A stretch of 64,000 bases of DNA from Dyadobacter pollutisoli (lineage in GTDB: Bacteria; Bacteroidota; Bacteroidia; Cytophagales; Spirosomataceae). The notes beneath the pieces were generated by a model, which saw only the letters and a list, made by a program, of their open reading frames with translations, had not been told where the DNA came from and ran no database searches. The position numbers and the translations under genes were made by a program. This document shows positions 15,355 to 24,663 of the stretch, piece after piece. The stretch is taken from assembly GCF_026625565.1 (NCBI RefSeq), contig NZ_CP112998.1, forward strand, positions 5,730,001 to 5,794,000, in the 5' to 3' direction. Position 1 is the stretch's first letter. Each line of letters begins with the position of its first letter.

Positions 15355-18261
15355 TTGTTAGAACTGAAAAGAAAGGCGATTATTATATCGTCGGTTGTGG
15401 TGGCGTTTCTCCTGTTCAGCACTGTGGCATGTGTACAGCAACGCTCAAAGAGATCCGGGAAAAATCAGAGTAAGCAGAAAGTTTCAATCTCTGCAAAGCA
15501 ATCAGCGGATTCTCTTCTTACAGCTAAGCAACAATCCGGTAGCGACACTACGGCTGCCGGGAAGAATGCTGCGTCCCGGTTAAAAGCAGGTACAAAAGGT
15601 GATAGTACACTCACCAACAATGGGTTACCCGCCGATTCTACCGCCACAGATACCTTGTCAAATCCCGACGATCTTCAAAATGTTGTCCAATATACCGCAG
15701 AGGATTCCACGATTATGGATGCCGTTCTGAAACAAGTTCATTTGTACGGAAATGCGGAAGTGAACTATGGTACCATTAATCTCAAAGCGAGTTACATTCG
15801 GCTGAACTGGGTTACCAACGAGGTTTACGCCATTGGAACATATGATTCAACGGCGAAAAAAATGGCAGGGGAGCCTATCTTCCAGGATGGCCCGGAAACC
15901 TATAACACCAAGGAAATCCGGTACAATTTCAAATCCAAGAAAGCGCTGATCCAGGGAATTGTAACCCAGGAAGGCGACGGGAACATACGTGGCGAAAAAG
16001 TAAAAAAAGACGCAGATGGAAATTTCTACATCCGTCATTCGATTTACACCACCTGTAACCTTACCCACCCCCATTACTTCATTAACGCGCCGAAGATCAA
16101 GATGGTGAACAAAAAGCAGGTCATTTCGGGGCCATTCAATCTTGTGATCAGCGATGTTCCTTTACCGATTGCTTTACCATTCGGTTTTTTCCCGTTCCCC
16201 AAGAAAAAGGAGAGTGGTACCTCGGGTATTATTTTCCCAACTTACGGAGAGGAGCCCAATGGACGGGGTTTTTACCTGCGTGACGGCGGCTATTACTTCG
16301 CGATCAGTGAGTATATCAATGCCAAAGTAACCGGGCAGATCTATTCGACGGGAAGCTGGGGAGTGGGGCTTTCATCGGCATATATAAAGAGATACCAGTA
16401 CAGCGGAAACTTTGCGTTCAAGTTCAACCGTAACAAGTCCAGCGATGAGATTGACAAATTGCTGGGCCGCGGGGTTACCAATGATTTCAGTATCGTATGG
16501 TCACATGCGCCAAGGCCAAGAGGAAATTCTACTTTTTCGGCAAACGTCAATGTAAGTAGCAATAGCTACAATCAGTTGCAAGAATTTAGTACTCAAAAAT
16601 ACATTTCCAACGTCGCCAGTTCCTCGGTACAGTACAACCGTACTTTCGGACAATACATGCGTGCGGCGGCCAGCTTGCGCGTGAACCAGAACTTTGGGCA
16701 GGCTGACCCTACTGACGGCAACAAGAGGAAAGGTGGCAAAACCAACGTGTCTTCCGATTTTAGTTTTGGTGTGAATCAAATCGCTCCTTTTGCATTAAAA
16801 GGCGGGCGTGGGCGCTGGTATGAAAGTTTCCGTCTGGGTCTGGATTTCAGTGGTAACTACACATTGACCAACTCATTAACGGCCATTGACACTTCGTATA
16901 GCAGCCTCGGTTTTGAAATTTCCAATAAAATTGACACTACCCGACTCAATACTGTGAAGGTAGTACCATTCAATGTTGGCAACCTGCCTGATATGTTGAA
17001 AGATGCCCAGTTTACGGGCCGGTACAGTTTGCCTATTTCGCTTCCCAACTTCAAGGTTCTGCGTTTTGTGAACATTACGCCGAGTTTATCGCTACAAGGT
17101 GAGGTTTTTACGAAACAATATAATTACACAGTTGACAAGGAAAACAAAGTACGCATTGATACATTGAAACAGGCTGGTACCGAGTATTCTTACAATTTCG
17201 GGGCTGGAATGAACACCCGCTTTTATGGTACTTTTTTTGTGCGCGGGAAGCGGCTCGAAGCGATCCGGCATACTGTTATTCCTTCACTATCATTCACATA
17301 CACGCCTGACTTTACGGGAGATGCATTTGGGTTTTACCAAAAAATCACTGTGGTTGACCGGAAAGGTGAGAATAAGGACCTCTCATTGTCCAGGTTCCGC
17401 GGCGTAGGCTCGGGTGTGACGAATGGACGTGCGTCAAGCGTTGTTTCATTCAGTTTGAACAACTCATTTGAAATGAAACTGAAAACCAAAAGCGATACTG
17501 CTGCAACGCAATTTGAAAAAGTATCACTGCTGGATAATTTAAGTTTGGGGGGAAGCTACAACCTGATGGCCGACTCATTGAACCTGTCCAACATTACAGT
17601 TAACGCCAATGCACGTATTGGTAAAAACCTGAACCTGAACTTCAACATGAACCTGGACCCTTACGCTTACCAGGCGAATCCGAACATTTTGAGCAATCAG
17701 GTGGGGACTAAGATCAATAAATACGCCATTACGCAGGGGCAGGGACTGGCAAATCTGCAAAATCTGGGTTTCACCATTGGCACCAGTTTCGCTCCCAAAG
17801 CCTCGGATAAGACAAAGAATGCCCCCACGCAAGGAGCAACGACGACGTCTACTGTGACGCAGGAGCAACGCGAATTTATTGCTCAAAACCCTGAAATGTA
17901 TGTGGATTTCAATATACCCTGGAATGTGTCACTGAACTATAACTTTGGCCTGACCAAACCAGGTCTTTCGAAAGCACAACTGATACAGGCGGTGCAGGCT
18001 ACGGGCGACCTAAGTCTGTCGAAGAACTTCAAAATCAGTATCAATACCGGTTTTGACTTTACAGCTTTCAGCCCCACCATTACTTCTCTGACTTTGTATC
18101 GCGACCTGCACTGCTGGGACATGAGTTTCAGCTGGACACCTTTTGCTGGAAGCGCTGCCCGGGTGAGCAATTACAGCTTCACACTAAAAGTAAAATCGGC
18201 CATTCTGCAAGATCTGAAAGTGACCCGCCGCCGCTCATTCTACGACAGGGCTGCTTATTGA
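15355..18261 (+). CDS. lptD: LptD-like outer-membrane LPS assembly protein
   Basis: The 968-aa product begins with a signal segment (IIISSVVVAFLLFSTVAC) followed by a Ser/Thr/Lys-rich linker. An OstA/LptA-like beta region (about 110-230, with LYGNAEVNYGTINLKASYIRLNW) comes next. A long C-terminal beta-barrel follows, rich in alternating aromatic/polar strands, ending in an aromatic-rich tail. LptD forms the barrel that inserts lipopolysaccharide into the outer leaflet. No ATG lies in frame at the start; TTG at 15355 is the best candidate because later starts would lose the signal peptide. A TAATTTTG box at 15321-15328 could serve as -7. The ACVQ motif raises the possibility of lipidation. Family call is good, start is uncertain. 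Confidence 0.85.
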   Translation: MLELKRKAIIISSVVVAFLLFSTVACVQQRSKRSGKNQSKQKVSISAKQSADSLLTAKQQSGSDTTAAGKNAASRLKAGTKGDSTLTNNGLPADSTATDTLSNPDDLQNVVQYTAEDSTIMDAVLKQVHLYGNAEVNYGTINLKASYIRLNWVTNEVYAIGTYDSTAKKMAGEPIFQDGPETYNTKEIRYNFKSKKALIQGIVTQEGDGNIRGEKVKKDADGNFYIRHSIYTTCNLTHPHYFINAPKIKMVNKKQVISGPFNLVISDVPLPIALPFGFFPFPKKKESGTSGIIFPTYGEEPNGRGFYLRDGGYYFAISEYINAKVTGQIYSTGSWGVGLSSAYIKRYQYSGNFAFKFNRNKSSDEIDKLLGRGVTNDFSIVWSHAPRPRGNSTFSANVNVSSNSYNQLQEFSTQKYISNVASSSVQYNRTFGQYMRAAASLRVNQNFGQADPTDGNKRKGGKTNVSSDFSFGVNQIAPFALKGGRGRWYESFRLGLDFSGNYTLTNSLTAIDTSYSSLGFEISNKIDTTRLNTVKVVPFNVGNLPDMLKDAQFTGRYSLPISLPNFKVLRFVNITPSLSLQGEVFTKQYNYTVDKENKVRIDTLKQAGTEYSYNFGAGMNTRFYGTFFVRGKRLEAIRHTVIPSLSFTYTPDFTGDAFGFYQKITVVDRKGENKDLSLSRFRGVGSGVTNGRASSVVSFSLNNSFEMKLKTKSDTAATQFEKVSLLDNLSLGGSYNLMADSLNLSNITVNANARIGKNLNLNFNMNLDPYAYQANPNILSNQVGTKINKYAITQGQGLANLQNLGFTIGTSFAPKASDKTKNAPTQGATTTSTVTQEQREFIAQNPEMYVDFNIPWNVSLNYNFGLTKPGLSKAQLIQAVQATGDLSLSKNFKISINTGFDFTAFSPTITSLTLYRDLHCWDMSFSWTPFAGSAARVSNYSFTLKVKSAILQDLKVTRRRSFYDRAAY

Positions 18262-18280
18262 TTTACATTGAGACAAAAAA

Positions 18281-18304
18281 ATGGCTGTCCCGAAGAACAG
18301 CCAT
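18281..18304 (-). terminator. Hairpin terminator between lptD and DUF1573 gene
   Basis: Arms ATGGCTGT (18281-18288) and ACAGCCAT (18297-18304) flank an 8-base loop; on the minus strand the stem is followed by a T-run. It ends the DUF1573 gene and may also serve lptD. Confidence 0.8.
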
Positions 18305-18326
18305 TCCAATATCATATTGATATTAA

Positions 18327-18728
18327 TTATTTTGAAGAAGGCTTAGAAGCCACAGTTTTAGGAACTACTTCACCATTCAGGTACAAAGTAATAGAACCTC
18401 CTTCTGTGTTGCTGAATACAGTAACAGGCTTGTTGAAAGGACCGGCAGCAGCAGCATTAAACGTAGCTTTTACCGAACCGGTTTTACCTGGCAAAACAGG
18501 ATCTTTTGACCAAACCGGAGTAGTACATCCGCAAGAAACAGTAACGTTTGAAAGAACAACGGGATCAGTTCCCGTGTTCGTGAATGTAAATTCGTGCGTA
18601 ACAGGAGTGCCTTGTGGTACTTTACCAAATTTGTGTGCTTCTTCTTTGAATTTCAAAACACCTTTTTGCGCAAAACTAACGGTGGTCAGGCCTACCAGTA
18701 AAACCAACGCTGAAAAGAATACTTTCAT
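18327..18728 (-). CDS. Secreted DUF1573 protein
   Basis: A 133-aa exported protein with a signal peptide cut near SFAQ and one DUF1573 Ig-like domain: FKEEAHKFGKVPQGTPVTHEF, then the hallmark Cys pair in VSCGCTTPVWSKDPV. The family is abundant in Bacteroidota periplasm; its biochemical role is not settled. Single gene, with its own hairpin terminator downstream. Confidence 0.88.
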   Translation of the reverse strand: MKVFFSALVLLVGLTTVSFAQKGVLKFKEEAHKFGKVPQGTPVTHEFTFTNTGTDPVVLSNVTVSCGCTTPVWSKDPVLPGKTGSVKATFNAAAAGPFNKPVTVFSNTEGGSITLYLNGEVVPKTVASKPSSK

Positions 18729-18936
18729 AATTGTAACTATACATTAAGTGGTGAAAAAACATTTTAGAAAACAAGATTAACGTATTAAAGTGAAATTTAA
18801 TAATCGTTAACCAATATTAACAATGCGATCGAAAGTTGTTCCAGGGAGTAGGATGATTATTATTTTCCTGCATAATTTTGGCTTGCATTCAAAAAAACGT
18901 AATTTAACTACGGATTCAACCCCGTAAATTTTGCTT

Positions 18937-21345
18937 ATGCTTCAAAATGATAGTTTAACCGGTTCCGGTGTGTTGAGTAAGGAAAACATTACCAATGATT
19001 ATCGTCTTGCGTGCGAAAGTCGGCAGGTAAGTTTGCTGGGAAGGAAGGATACCATGGGAGGTCGTTCTAAATTTGGCATTTTCGGAGACGGTAAAGAAGT
19101 AGCTCAAATAGCCCTGGCAAGGACTTTCCGCCCGGGTGATTTTCGTTCAGGATATTACAGGGACCAAACGATTGAAGCCTCGTTGGGTAACCTCACCTGG
19201 CAAGAATTTTTTGCCCAAATGTATGCGCACGCCGATCTTGCGCACGAGCCCAGCACTGGCGGCCGGTCCATGAACGGACACTTTTCGACCCGCTGGCTGG
19301 ACGAAGACGGTCAATGGCTGGACCAGACAAAACTCTTCAATTCTGTTTGTGATATTTCTTCGACTGCCGGCCAGATTCCGCGCGCAGTGGGATTGGCTTA
19401 TGCCTCTAAATTATATCGTGAAAATAAAGACCTGCAATACCTGACCCAGTTTTCCAATCATGGAAATGAGATCGTATTTGCAACAATAGGTGACGCATCT
19501 ACCTCTCAGGGCATGTTTTGGGAAGCTATGAATGCTGCCGGGGTACTGCAAATTCCAATGCTGGTTTCTGTTTGGGACGATGGCTACGGAATATCCGTTC
19601 CGATCGAATACCAGACTACCAAAGGCAGTATTTCGAAAGCATTGGCTGGTTTACAGCGCAATGAGGATGAGCCTGGTATTGAGATATTTACAGTACATGG
19701 CTGGGATTATCCCGCTCTTTTAGAAACCTACCAGAAAGCAGCAAAAATCTGCCGGGAAGAACAGGTACCGGTGTTGGTGCATGTGACGGAAATGACGCAA
19801 CCGCAGGGCCACTCGACTTCGGGTTCCCATGAGAGATATAAATCGAAGCCGCGGCTGAAATGGGAGACAGAACATGACTGCAATCTCCGTTTCCGCGACT
19901 GGATACTGAAAAACGGTTATGCCACGGATGAGGAACTTGAACAGATCGAAGCGGAGGCTAAGGATACAGCCAGTACTTCGCGTAACCAGGCCTGGCAGGC
20001 GTACCGCGTCGAACTTGACAAAGAATATCTCGAAACCATTCAGCTGCTTCAGAACGCTGGCAAGGAGAGTAACTTTTCGCATGAATTAAGCAATGTAGTT
20101 TTAGAGCTTTCGAAAACCTATCTGCCCGTTCGGAGGGATATGATTTCCAGTATCCGCAAGGCGCTCCGAATTCTCGGGAAAGAAAATAATCCATTTAAAA
20201 TTACCCTTCAGGAGTATTTGCGTAAAAACCTTGAAGAGAACAAAGAACGCTTCAATTCCCATCTTTACAGCGAAACTGCTGAATCTCCATTAAATGTACA
20301 GGCGATTGATCCTGTTTTTTCAGAGGATAGCCCGACAGTGGATGGCAGGGAAGTGATACGCTCCTATTTCAATGCACTTTTTGAAAGGGAACCGAGAGTG
20401 GTTGCGATTGGTGAAGACATTGGAATGATCGGCGATGTAAACCAGGGATTTGCCGGGTTGCAGGAAAAATACGGCGAACTCAGAATTACCGATACCGGAA
20501 TACGCGAAACTACCATCGTTGGCCAGGGTATAGGAATGGCCATGCGTGGACTGAGGCCAATCGTTGAAATTCAATATTTTGATTATATCTATTATGCCTT
20601 GTCTACGCTAACCGACGACCTGGCATCATTGCGTTACAGGACTGCTGGCGGCCAGAAAGCGCCTTTGATTGTCCGTACACGGGGCCACAGGCTGGAAGGA
20701 ATATGGCACTCCGGATCACCGATGGGAACTATGCTCAGTAGCTTGCGGGGTATGCACGTTATCGTTCCGAGAAACTTTACACAAGCAGCCGGATTTTACA
20801 ATACATTGTTGAAAGGCGACGATCCTGCATTGATCGTCGAGCCACTTAACTCATACCGTCAGAAGGAAGTTTTGCCGGATAATGTCGGTGAAATCTGCAT
20901 TCCTCTGGGTCAGCCCGAAATAATTCGTGAAGGAAATGATTTGACCATTGTGACTTATGGCTCAATGTGCCGTATAGTAATGGAGGCCGCTTCTCAATTG
21001 CAAAGTTCTGGCATAGACGTCGAAGTGATCGATGTGCAGACACTTTTGCCATTTGATATCAACAGCAGCATTGTAGAGTCCATTAAAAAAACGAGCAGGG
21101 TCATTTTTGCGGATGAGGACATGCCTGGCAGCGCATCGGCGTATATGATGCAACAGGTTGTAGAAAAGCAAAATGCTTACCGCTGGCTTGATTCGCCACC
21201 GGTAACGATCTCTGCCAAGGATCACCGCCCACCCTACGGATCGGATGGTGATTATTTTTCGAAGCCTAATATGGACGATATATTTGAAGCTGTTTATAAA
21301 ATCATGCGTGAAGCGGACCCAGATCGTTATCCGGAGCTGTTTTAA
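18937..21345 (+). CDS. Fused 2-oxoacid dehydrogenase E1 alpha-beta subunit
   Basis: The 802-aa product joins E1 alpha and E1 beta of a thiamine-diphosphate 2-oxoacid dehydrogenase. The N-terminal half has the TPP/Mg motif GDASTSQGMFWEAMNAA (about residue 190-206) and the QPQGHSTSGSHERY loop. The C-terminal half has EDIGMIGDVNQGFAGLQEKYG, a TPP-linked Glu in GIRETTIVGQGIGMA, and a transketolase C-terminal domain. Such fusions usually act on branched-chain 2-oxoacids or pyruvate with separate E2/E3, which are not in this window. I prefer the ATG at 18937 over the TTG two codons earlier. The pglC-like gene begins 12 bp after its stop, implying a shared transcript. Confidence 0.88.
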   Translation: MLQNDSLTGSGVLSKENITNDYRLACESRQVSLLGRKDTMGGRSKFGIFGDGKEVAQIALARTFRPGDFRSGYYRDQTIEASLGNLTWQEFFAQMYAHADLAHEPSTGGRSMNGHFSTRWLDEDGQWLDQTKLFNSVCDISSTAGQIPRAVGLAYASKLYRENKDLQYLTQFSNHGNEIVFATIGDASTSQGMFWEAMNAAGVLQIPMLVSVWDDGYGISVPIEYQTTKGSISKALAGLQRNEDEPGIEIFTVHGWDYPALLETYQKAAKICREEQVPVLVHVTEMTQPQGHSTSGSHERYKSKPRLKWETEHDCNLRFRDWILKNGYATDEELEQIEAEAKDTASTSRNQAWQAYRVELDKEYLETIQLLQNAGKESNFSHELSNVVLELSKTYLPVRRDMISSIRKALRILGKENNPFKITLQEYLRKNLEENKERFNSHLYSETAESPLNVQAIDPVFSEDSPTVDGREVIRSYFNALFEREPRVVAIGEDIGMIGDVNQGFAGLQEKYGELRITDTGIRETTIVGQGIGMAMRGLRPIVEIQYFDYIYYALSTLTDDLASLRYRTAGGQKAPLIVRTRGHRLEGIWHSGSPMGTMLSSLRGMHVIVPRNFTQAAGFYNTLLKGDDPALIVEPLNSYRQKEVLPDNVGEICIPLGQPEIIREGNDLTIVTYGSMCRIVMEAASQLQSSGIDVEVIDVQTLLPFDINSSIVESIKKTSRVIFADEDMPGSASAYMMQQVVEKQNAYRWLDSPPVTISAKDHRPPYGSDGDYFSKPNMDDIFEAVYKIMREADPDRYPELF

Positions 21346-21357
21346 TGTATTGATTCA

Positions 21358-21954
21358 ATGTACAAACCGAGAGGTAAAAGAATTTTAGATCTTATGATTG
21401 CGGTGACGGGCTTGGTTGTCCTGTCACCGCTTTTTGTTGTTATTTCAGTCCTCTTGCTAATTCTGCATCGGGTCAATCCATTCTTCTGTCAGCGTCGGTC
21501 AGGTCTAAAAGGACGGGTTTTTACGCTTTTCAAATTCCGGAGTTTTAAGATTGCGGATACCGCATTGCAAGTTTCAGATCCGGAAATATCTGCTTTTGGT
21601 AAGTTTCTTCGCAGAAGTTCATTGGATGAAATGCCGCAATTATGGAATGTTGTGCGTGGTGAAATGAGCATTGTAGGCCCCAGGCCATTGTTAGAGGAAT
21701 ATCTTCCACTTTATAATTCGAGACAAAATCTCAGGCACAATGTCCTTCCCGGCATTACTGGACTGGCACAAGTAAATGGCCGGAATCTTCTGAGTTGGGA
21801 CGAAAAGTTTGAGTTTGACATCCTTTACGTGCAAAACCAATCTTTCAGCATGGACATTGAAATTCTTCTGCTTACCGTCAAAAATAGGATTGGTACTGAA
21901 GATGCCTGTATGCCAGCTGAAAAATTCAAGGGCCCGCAATCCATTCTGTTATGA
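21358..21954 (+). CDS. PglC-like polyprenyl-phosphate sugar-1-phosphate transferase
   Basis: Small monotopic phosphoglycosyl transferases move a sugar-1-phosphate from a UDP-sugar to undecaprenyl phosphate, the first membrane step of glycan assembly. This 198-aa protein is the minimal PglC size: a reentrant hydrophobic segment at about 12-36 (VTGLVVLSPLFVVISVLLL), the catalytic Asp-Glu pair in RSSLDEMPQLWNV, then RGEMSIVGPRPLLEEY and LPGITGLAQVNGRN. It overlaps the next gene by four bases (ATGA), so translation is probably coupled. With the two genes that follow, the likely sugar is a diacetamido-trideoxyhexose, by inference. Confidence 0.88.
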   Translation: MYKPRGKRILDLMIAVTGLVVLSPLFVVISVLLLILHRVNPFFCQRRSGLKGRVFTLFKFRSFKIADTALQVSDPEISAFGKFLRRSSLDEMPQLWNVVRGEMSIVGPRPLLEEYLPLYNSRQNLRHNVLPGITGLAQVNGRNLLSWDEKFEFDILYVQNQSFSMDIEILLLTVKNRIGTEDACMPAEKFKGPQSILL

Positions 21955-22541
21955 TTATATATGGAGCAGGCGGTCACGCAAAAGTGGTTTGCAGCATTTT
22001 AGCAGACTGCGACAGGAAGGTAACCGCGATTTTAGATGATAACCCAAACGCAACATTCAACGGAATGCCTACCGCAGGAGGTTATCAGCCTCATTTTGAT
22101 ACAAACGAACTAATAATTATTGCAATTGGAGATAATACAACCAGGAAGACGATAGCACAGCACATTGTCCATAGTTTCGGAAATGTGATTCATCCAAGTG
22201 CAGTGATTGCCTCTGATACTGTGTTGGGAAATGGATTAGTAATTGTGCACCGTGCTGTTGTTCAGACTGGTACGATACTTGGAAACCATATCATTGTGAA
22301 TACCGGTGCTATCATTGATCACGACTGCATTTTGGGTGATTTTGTTCACGTGGCGCCCGGTGCGGTAGTTTGCGGCAATGTGAGAATTGGAGAAAATACA
22401 TTGATAGGAGCGGGTAGTACTATTTTACCAAATCTGGAAATTGGAAAAAATTGTATCATCGGCGCAGGAAGCGTCATTACCAGAAGCATTCCCGACTGTG
22501 CGACGGTTTGGGGAAATCCCGGCAGAATAATCAGATTTTAA
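21951..22541 (+). CDS. PglD/NeuD-like sugar O- or N-acetyltransferase
   Basis: The 196-aa product has an N-terminal small Rossmann-like PglD domain (MIIYGAGGHAKVVCSILAD) and a C-terminal left-handed beta-helix of hexapeptide repeats (from about residue 85, VIHPSAVIASDTVLGNG to IGAGSVITRSIPDCATVWG). In Campylobacter PglD acetylates the C4 amine of UDP-4-amino-GlcNAc sugar; NeuD acetylates sialic acid. His in TGAIIDHDCILG is a likely catalytic residue. Position between PglC-like and PglE-like genes favours the PglD function. Confidence 0.85.
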   Translation: MIIYGAGGHAKVVCSILADCDRKVTAILDDNPNATFNGMPTAGGYQPHFDTNELIIIAIGDNTTRKTIAQHIVHSFGNVIHPSAVIASDTVLGNGLVIVHRAVVQTGTILGNHIIVNTGAIIDHDCILGDFVHVAPGAVVCGNVRIGENTLIGAGSTILPNLEIGKNCIIGAGSVITRSIPDCATVWGNPGRIIRF

Positions 22542-22549
22542 AACACACT

Positions 22550-23680
22550 ATGAACGAAAGAATACAGCTTTCCACGCCACACATGACCGGGCGGGAGATG
22601 AAGTACATTCAGGAAGCGTTTGATACTAACTGGATTGCACCGATTGGACCTAATATCACCGGTTTCGAGCAGGATTTGTGTCAATTTACAGGTAGTAGGT
22701 ATGCACTGGCGCTTTCCTCGGGCACAGCTGCGATACATTTGGCACTACATATCCTTGGAGTTGGGAAAGGCGATATTGTTCTGTGTCAATCGCTTACATT
22801 CATTGCTACTGCTAATCCAATCTTATACCTGGGAGCGAACCCGGCTTTTATAGACAGCGAGCCTACGACCTGGAATATGTGCCCAGATACGCTGGAAACG
22901 GCGATTAAACATTATCTGGCTTTGGGTAAAAAACCAAAAGCAGTTGTAGTGGTCCATTTATACGGAATGCCCGCGCAATTGAAAGAAATTATCCTGGTTT
23001 GCGCCAAATACGACATTCCCTTAGTTGAAGACGCGGCCGAAGCGCTTGGTTCTACTTATTTCGGACAAAATGTAGGCGTTTTTGGTTATGCTGGTATTTT
23101 GTCTTTTAATGGAAACAAAATCATTACAACTTCGGGAGGTGGTGCATTACTATGCCAGCGTCCAGATTATCTGGAAAAAGCACGCTTTTTAGCCTCTCAG
23201 GCAAAAGATAATGCGTCTCACTACGAGCATTCAGAAACCGGTTATAATCATCAACTAAGCAATGTCTGTGCAGGTATTGGTCGCGGACAAATGGAAGTAT
23301 TAAAGGATCTCGTTGAAAAACGACGTTCCATTTTCGATCTGTACAGAAGCCGCCTGAAAGATATTCCGGGAGTTAGCTTTCAGGAAGAACAAATCGGTTT
23401 TTTCTCTAATCGCTGGCTAACCGTGGTTGTTTTTGATCCAAAAGAATCTGAGATCAGACCTGAAACCCTGAGGCTGGCATTAGAGAAAAGCAACATTGAA
23501 ACACGTCACGTCTGGAAGCCCATGCATTTACAGCCGATATTTAAAAACACTCCTTACTTTGGCGGAAATGTCGCTGAAACTTTATTTGAAACTGGTTTGT
23601 GCTTGCCCTCCGGGTCAAACCTTCCCCCCGAATCAATTCAAGTTGTGAGTGAGAAAATATCAGAACTATGCGAAAAGTAA
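22550..23680 (+). CDS. PglE-like DegT/DnrJ/EryC1 aminotransferase
   Basis: The 376-aa PLP enzyme aminates a UDP-4-keto sugar. Readable features are ALSSGTAAIHLAL (phosphate binding), VEDAAEALGSTY and the PLP lysine in SFNGNKIITTSGGG (about residue 184). The ATG at 22550 starts the family at MNERIQLSTPHMTG; the frame stays open upstream but overlaps pglD-like coding sequence. With PglC- and PglD-like genes it completes amination, acetylation and transfer of a bacillosamine-type sugar. The 4,6-dehydratase (PglF) that should precede it is not in this window. A strong hairpin at its stop codon ends the operon. Confidence 0.88.
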   Translation: MNERIQLSTPHMTGREMKYIQEAFDTNWIAPIGPNITGFEQDLCQFTGSRYALALSSGTAAIHLALHILGVGKGDIVLCQSLTFIATANPILYLGANPAFIDSEPTTWNMCPDTLETAIKHYLALGKKPKAVVVVHLYGMPAQLKEIILVCAKYDIPLVEDAAEALGSTYFGQNVGVFGYAGILSFNGNKIITTSGGGALLCQRPDYLEKARFLASQAKDNASHYEHSETGYNHQLSNVCAGIGRGQMEVLKDLVEKRRSIFDLYRSRLKDIPGVSFQEEQIGFFSNRWLTVVVFDPKESEIRPETLRLALEKSNIETRHVWKPMHLQPIFKNTPYFGGNVAETLFETGLCLPSGSNLPPESIQVVSEKISELCEK

Positions 23681-23714
23681 AGGGCAGCGCGTGAAATGTC
23701 ACGTGCTGCCCTTT
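23679..23714. terminator. Bidirectional terminator between pglE-like and FKBP genes
   Basis: Arms AAAGGGCAGC (23679-23688) and GCTGCCCTTT (23705-23714) are perfect and extend inwards through GTGA/TCAC. The stop codon of the plus-strand gene overlaps the left arm. The stem sits between two converging genes. Confidence 0.85.
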
Positions 23715-23731
23715 ATGTGTTGAATCAATCT

Positions 23732-24589
23732 CTATAATTGAACTTCCAGTTCAAATTGAAGTACTGTATATGGCGGGATTGTATTGTAGCCTGTTGATTT
23801 ATAGCCTAACGGGGAAGGAAAGACAACTATTGCTTTTTCGCCTTTTCTCATTTTCCTGACAGCCCTGTCAAATCCAGGGATTACACTACCTGTTCCTGTT
23901 GTCATGCTGAGTGTTCCTTCATCGAATTTCGTGTCACTCAACAACTTGCCGACGTATTTTACATTAACGGACTTACCTACTCCAAGCGTATCTCCCGTCA
24001 CAGTGTTTGTGCGGATAAGCACCAGATTATCAGCAGTTCTGTCTGAGACTGTAAAACCTTTTTTAGCGATGAAATCATCGATCTGCTGCACTTCAGTACG
24101 CGTCTTCACCAATTCAACTTCCAGCCTGATCGGTGAATACGCAGGGATATTAACTCTCTCAATTTGCCCGAAAGCGAGGTAAAACGGCAACAAAAAAGTT
24201 GCTTTTTCTCCTGTTTTCATCAGAAAAACAGATCGCTCTAATCCTGCCAGACCAGTAGCATTACCTCCTACGGGAAAACTGAAAGAAGAATCTCCCGGGA
24301 TAGACAATACTTTGGTATTGTTGGTCAAGAGATACCCCGTAAACTTCACAGTAGCGGCATCTCCAAGTTTAGGGCGCAAGCCATTCGGATTTGACTTTCT
24401 GATAATATAATACAACCCAATACTGTCTCTAATCGCCTTGCTTGCAAGACTATCTGCTTTGATATAGGCCTCTATGGCCGCTTCATTTTCTATAATTTTT
24501 TGCTCATCCTGATTATCGTCCTTCATACAACCCGACAAACCTGCAGCCAATGACAACAAAAAGCACAATGCTAAACTGGTACGCTTCAT
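23732..24589 (-). CDS. FKBP-type peptidyl-prolyl isomerase lipoprotein, two domains
   Basis: The 285-aa product has a lipoprotein signal with lipobox LSGC (Cys about 21). Two FKBP-like domains follow: about 65-160 (GDAATVKFTGYLLTNN, GLERSVFLMKTGEKATFLLP) and about 195-285 (GKSVNVKYVGKLLSDTKFDEG, VIPGFDRAVRKMRKGEKAIVVFPSPLGY). FKBPs catalyse cis-trans isomerisation of X-Pro bonds; here the site is the periplasmic face of a membrane. The second domain keeps more of the usual active-site residues than the first. Confidence 0.88.
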   Translation of the reverse strand: MKRTSLALCFLLSLAAGLSGCMKDDNQDEQKIIENEAAIEAYIKADSLASKAIRDSIGLYYIIRKSNPNGLRPKLGDAATVKFTGYLLTNNTKVLSIPGDSSFSFPVGGNATGLAGLERSVFLMKTGEKATFLLPFYLAFGQIERVNIPAYSPIRLEVELVKTRTEVQQIDDFIAKKGFTVSDRTADNLVLIRTNTVTGDTLGVGKSVNVKYVGKLLSDTKFDEGTLSMTTGTGSVIPGFDRAVRKMRKGEKAIVVFPSPLGYKSTGYNTIPPYTVLQFELEVQL

Positions 24590-24663
24590 TTTGATTTCCT
24601 TTTCTAATTAATGGGATTTATAACTTTTTTTAATAGACTCCGTCAAATGTGGAAAGGTTGCAA

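Noticed and set aside
18268..18747. 159-codon plus-strand frame
   Set aside because: It overlaps the DUF1573 gene on the other strand; that gene has a signal peptide and the family Cys pair.
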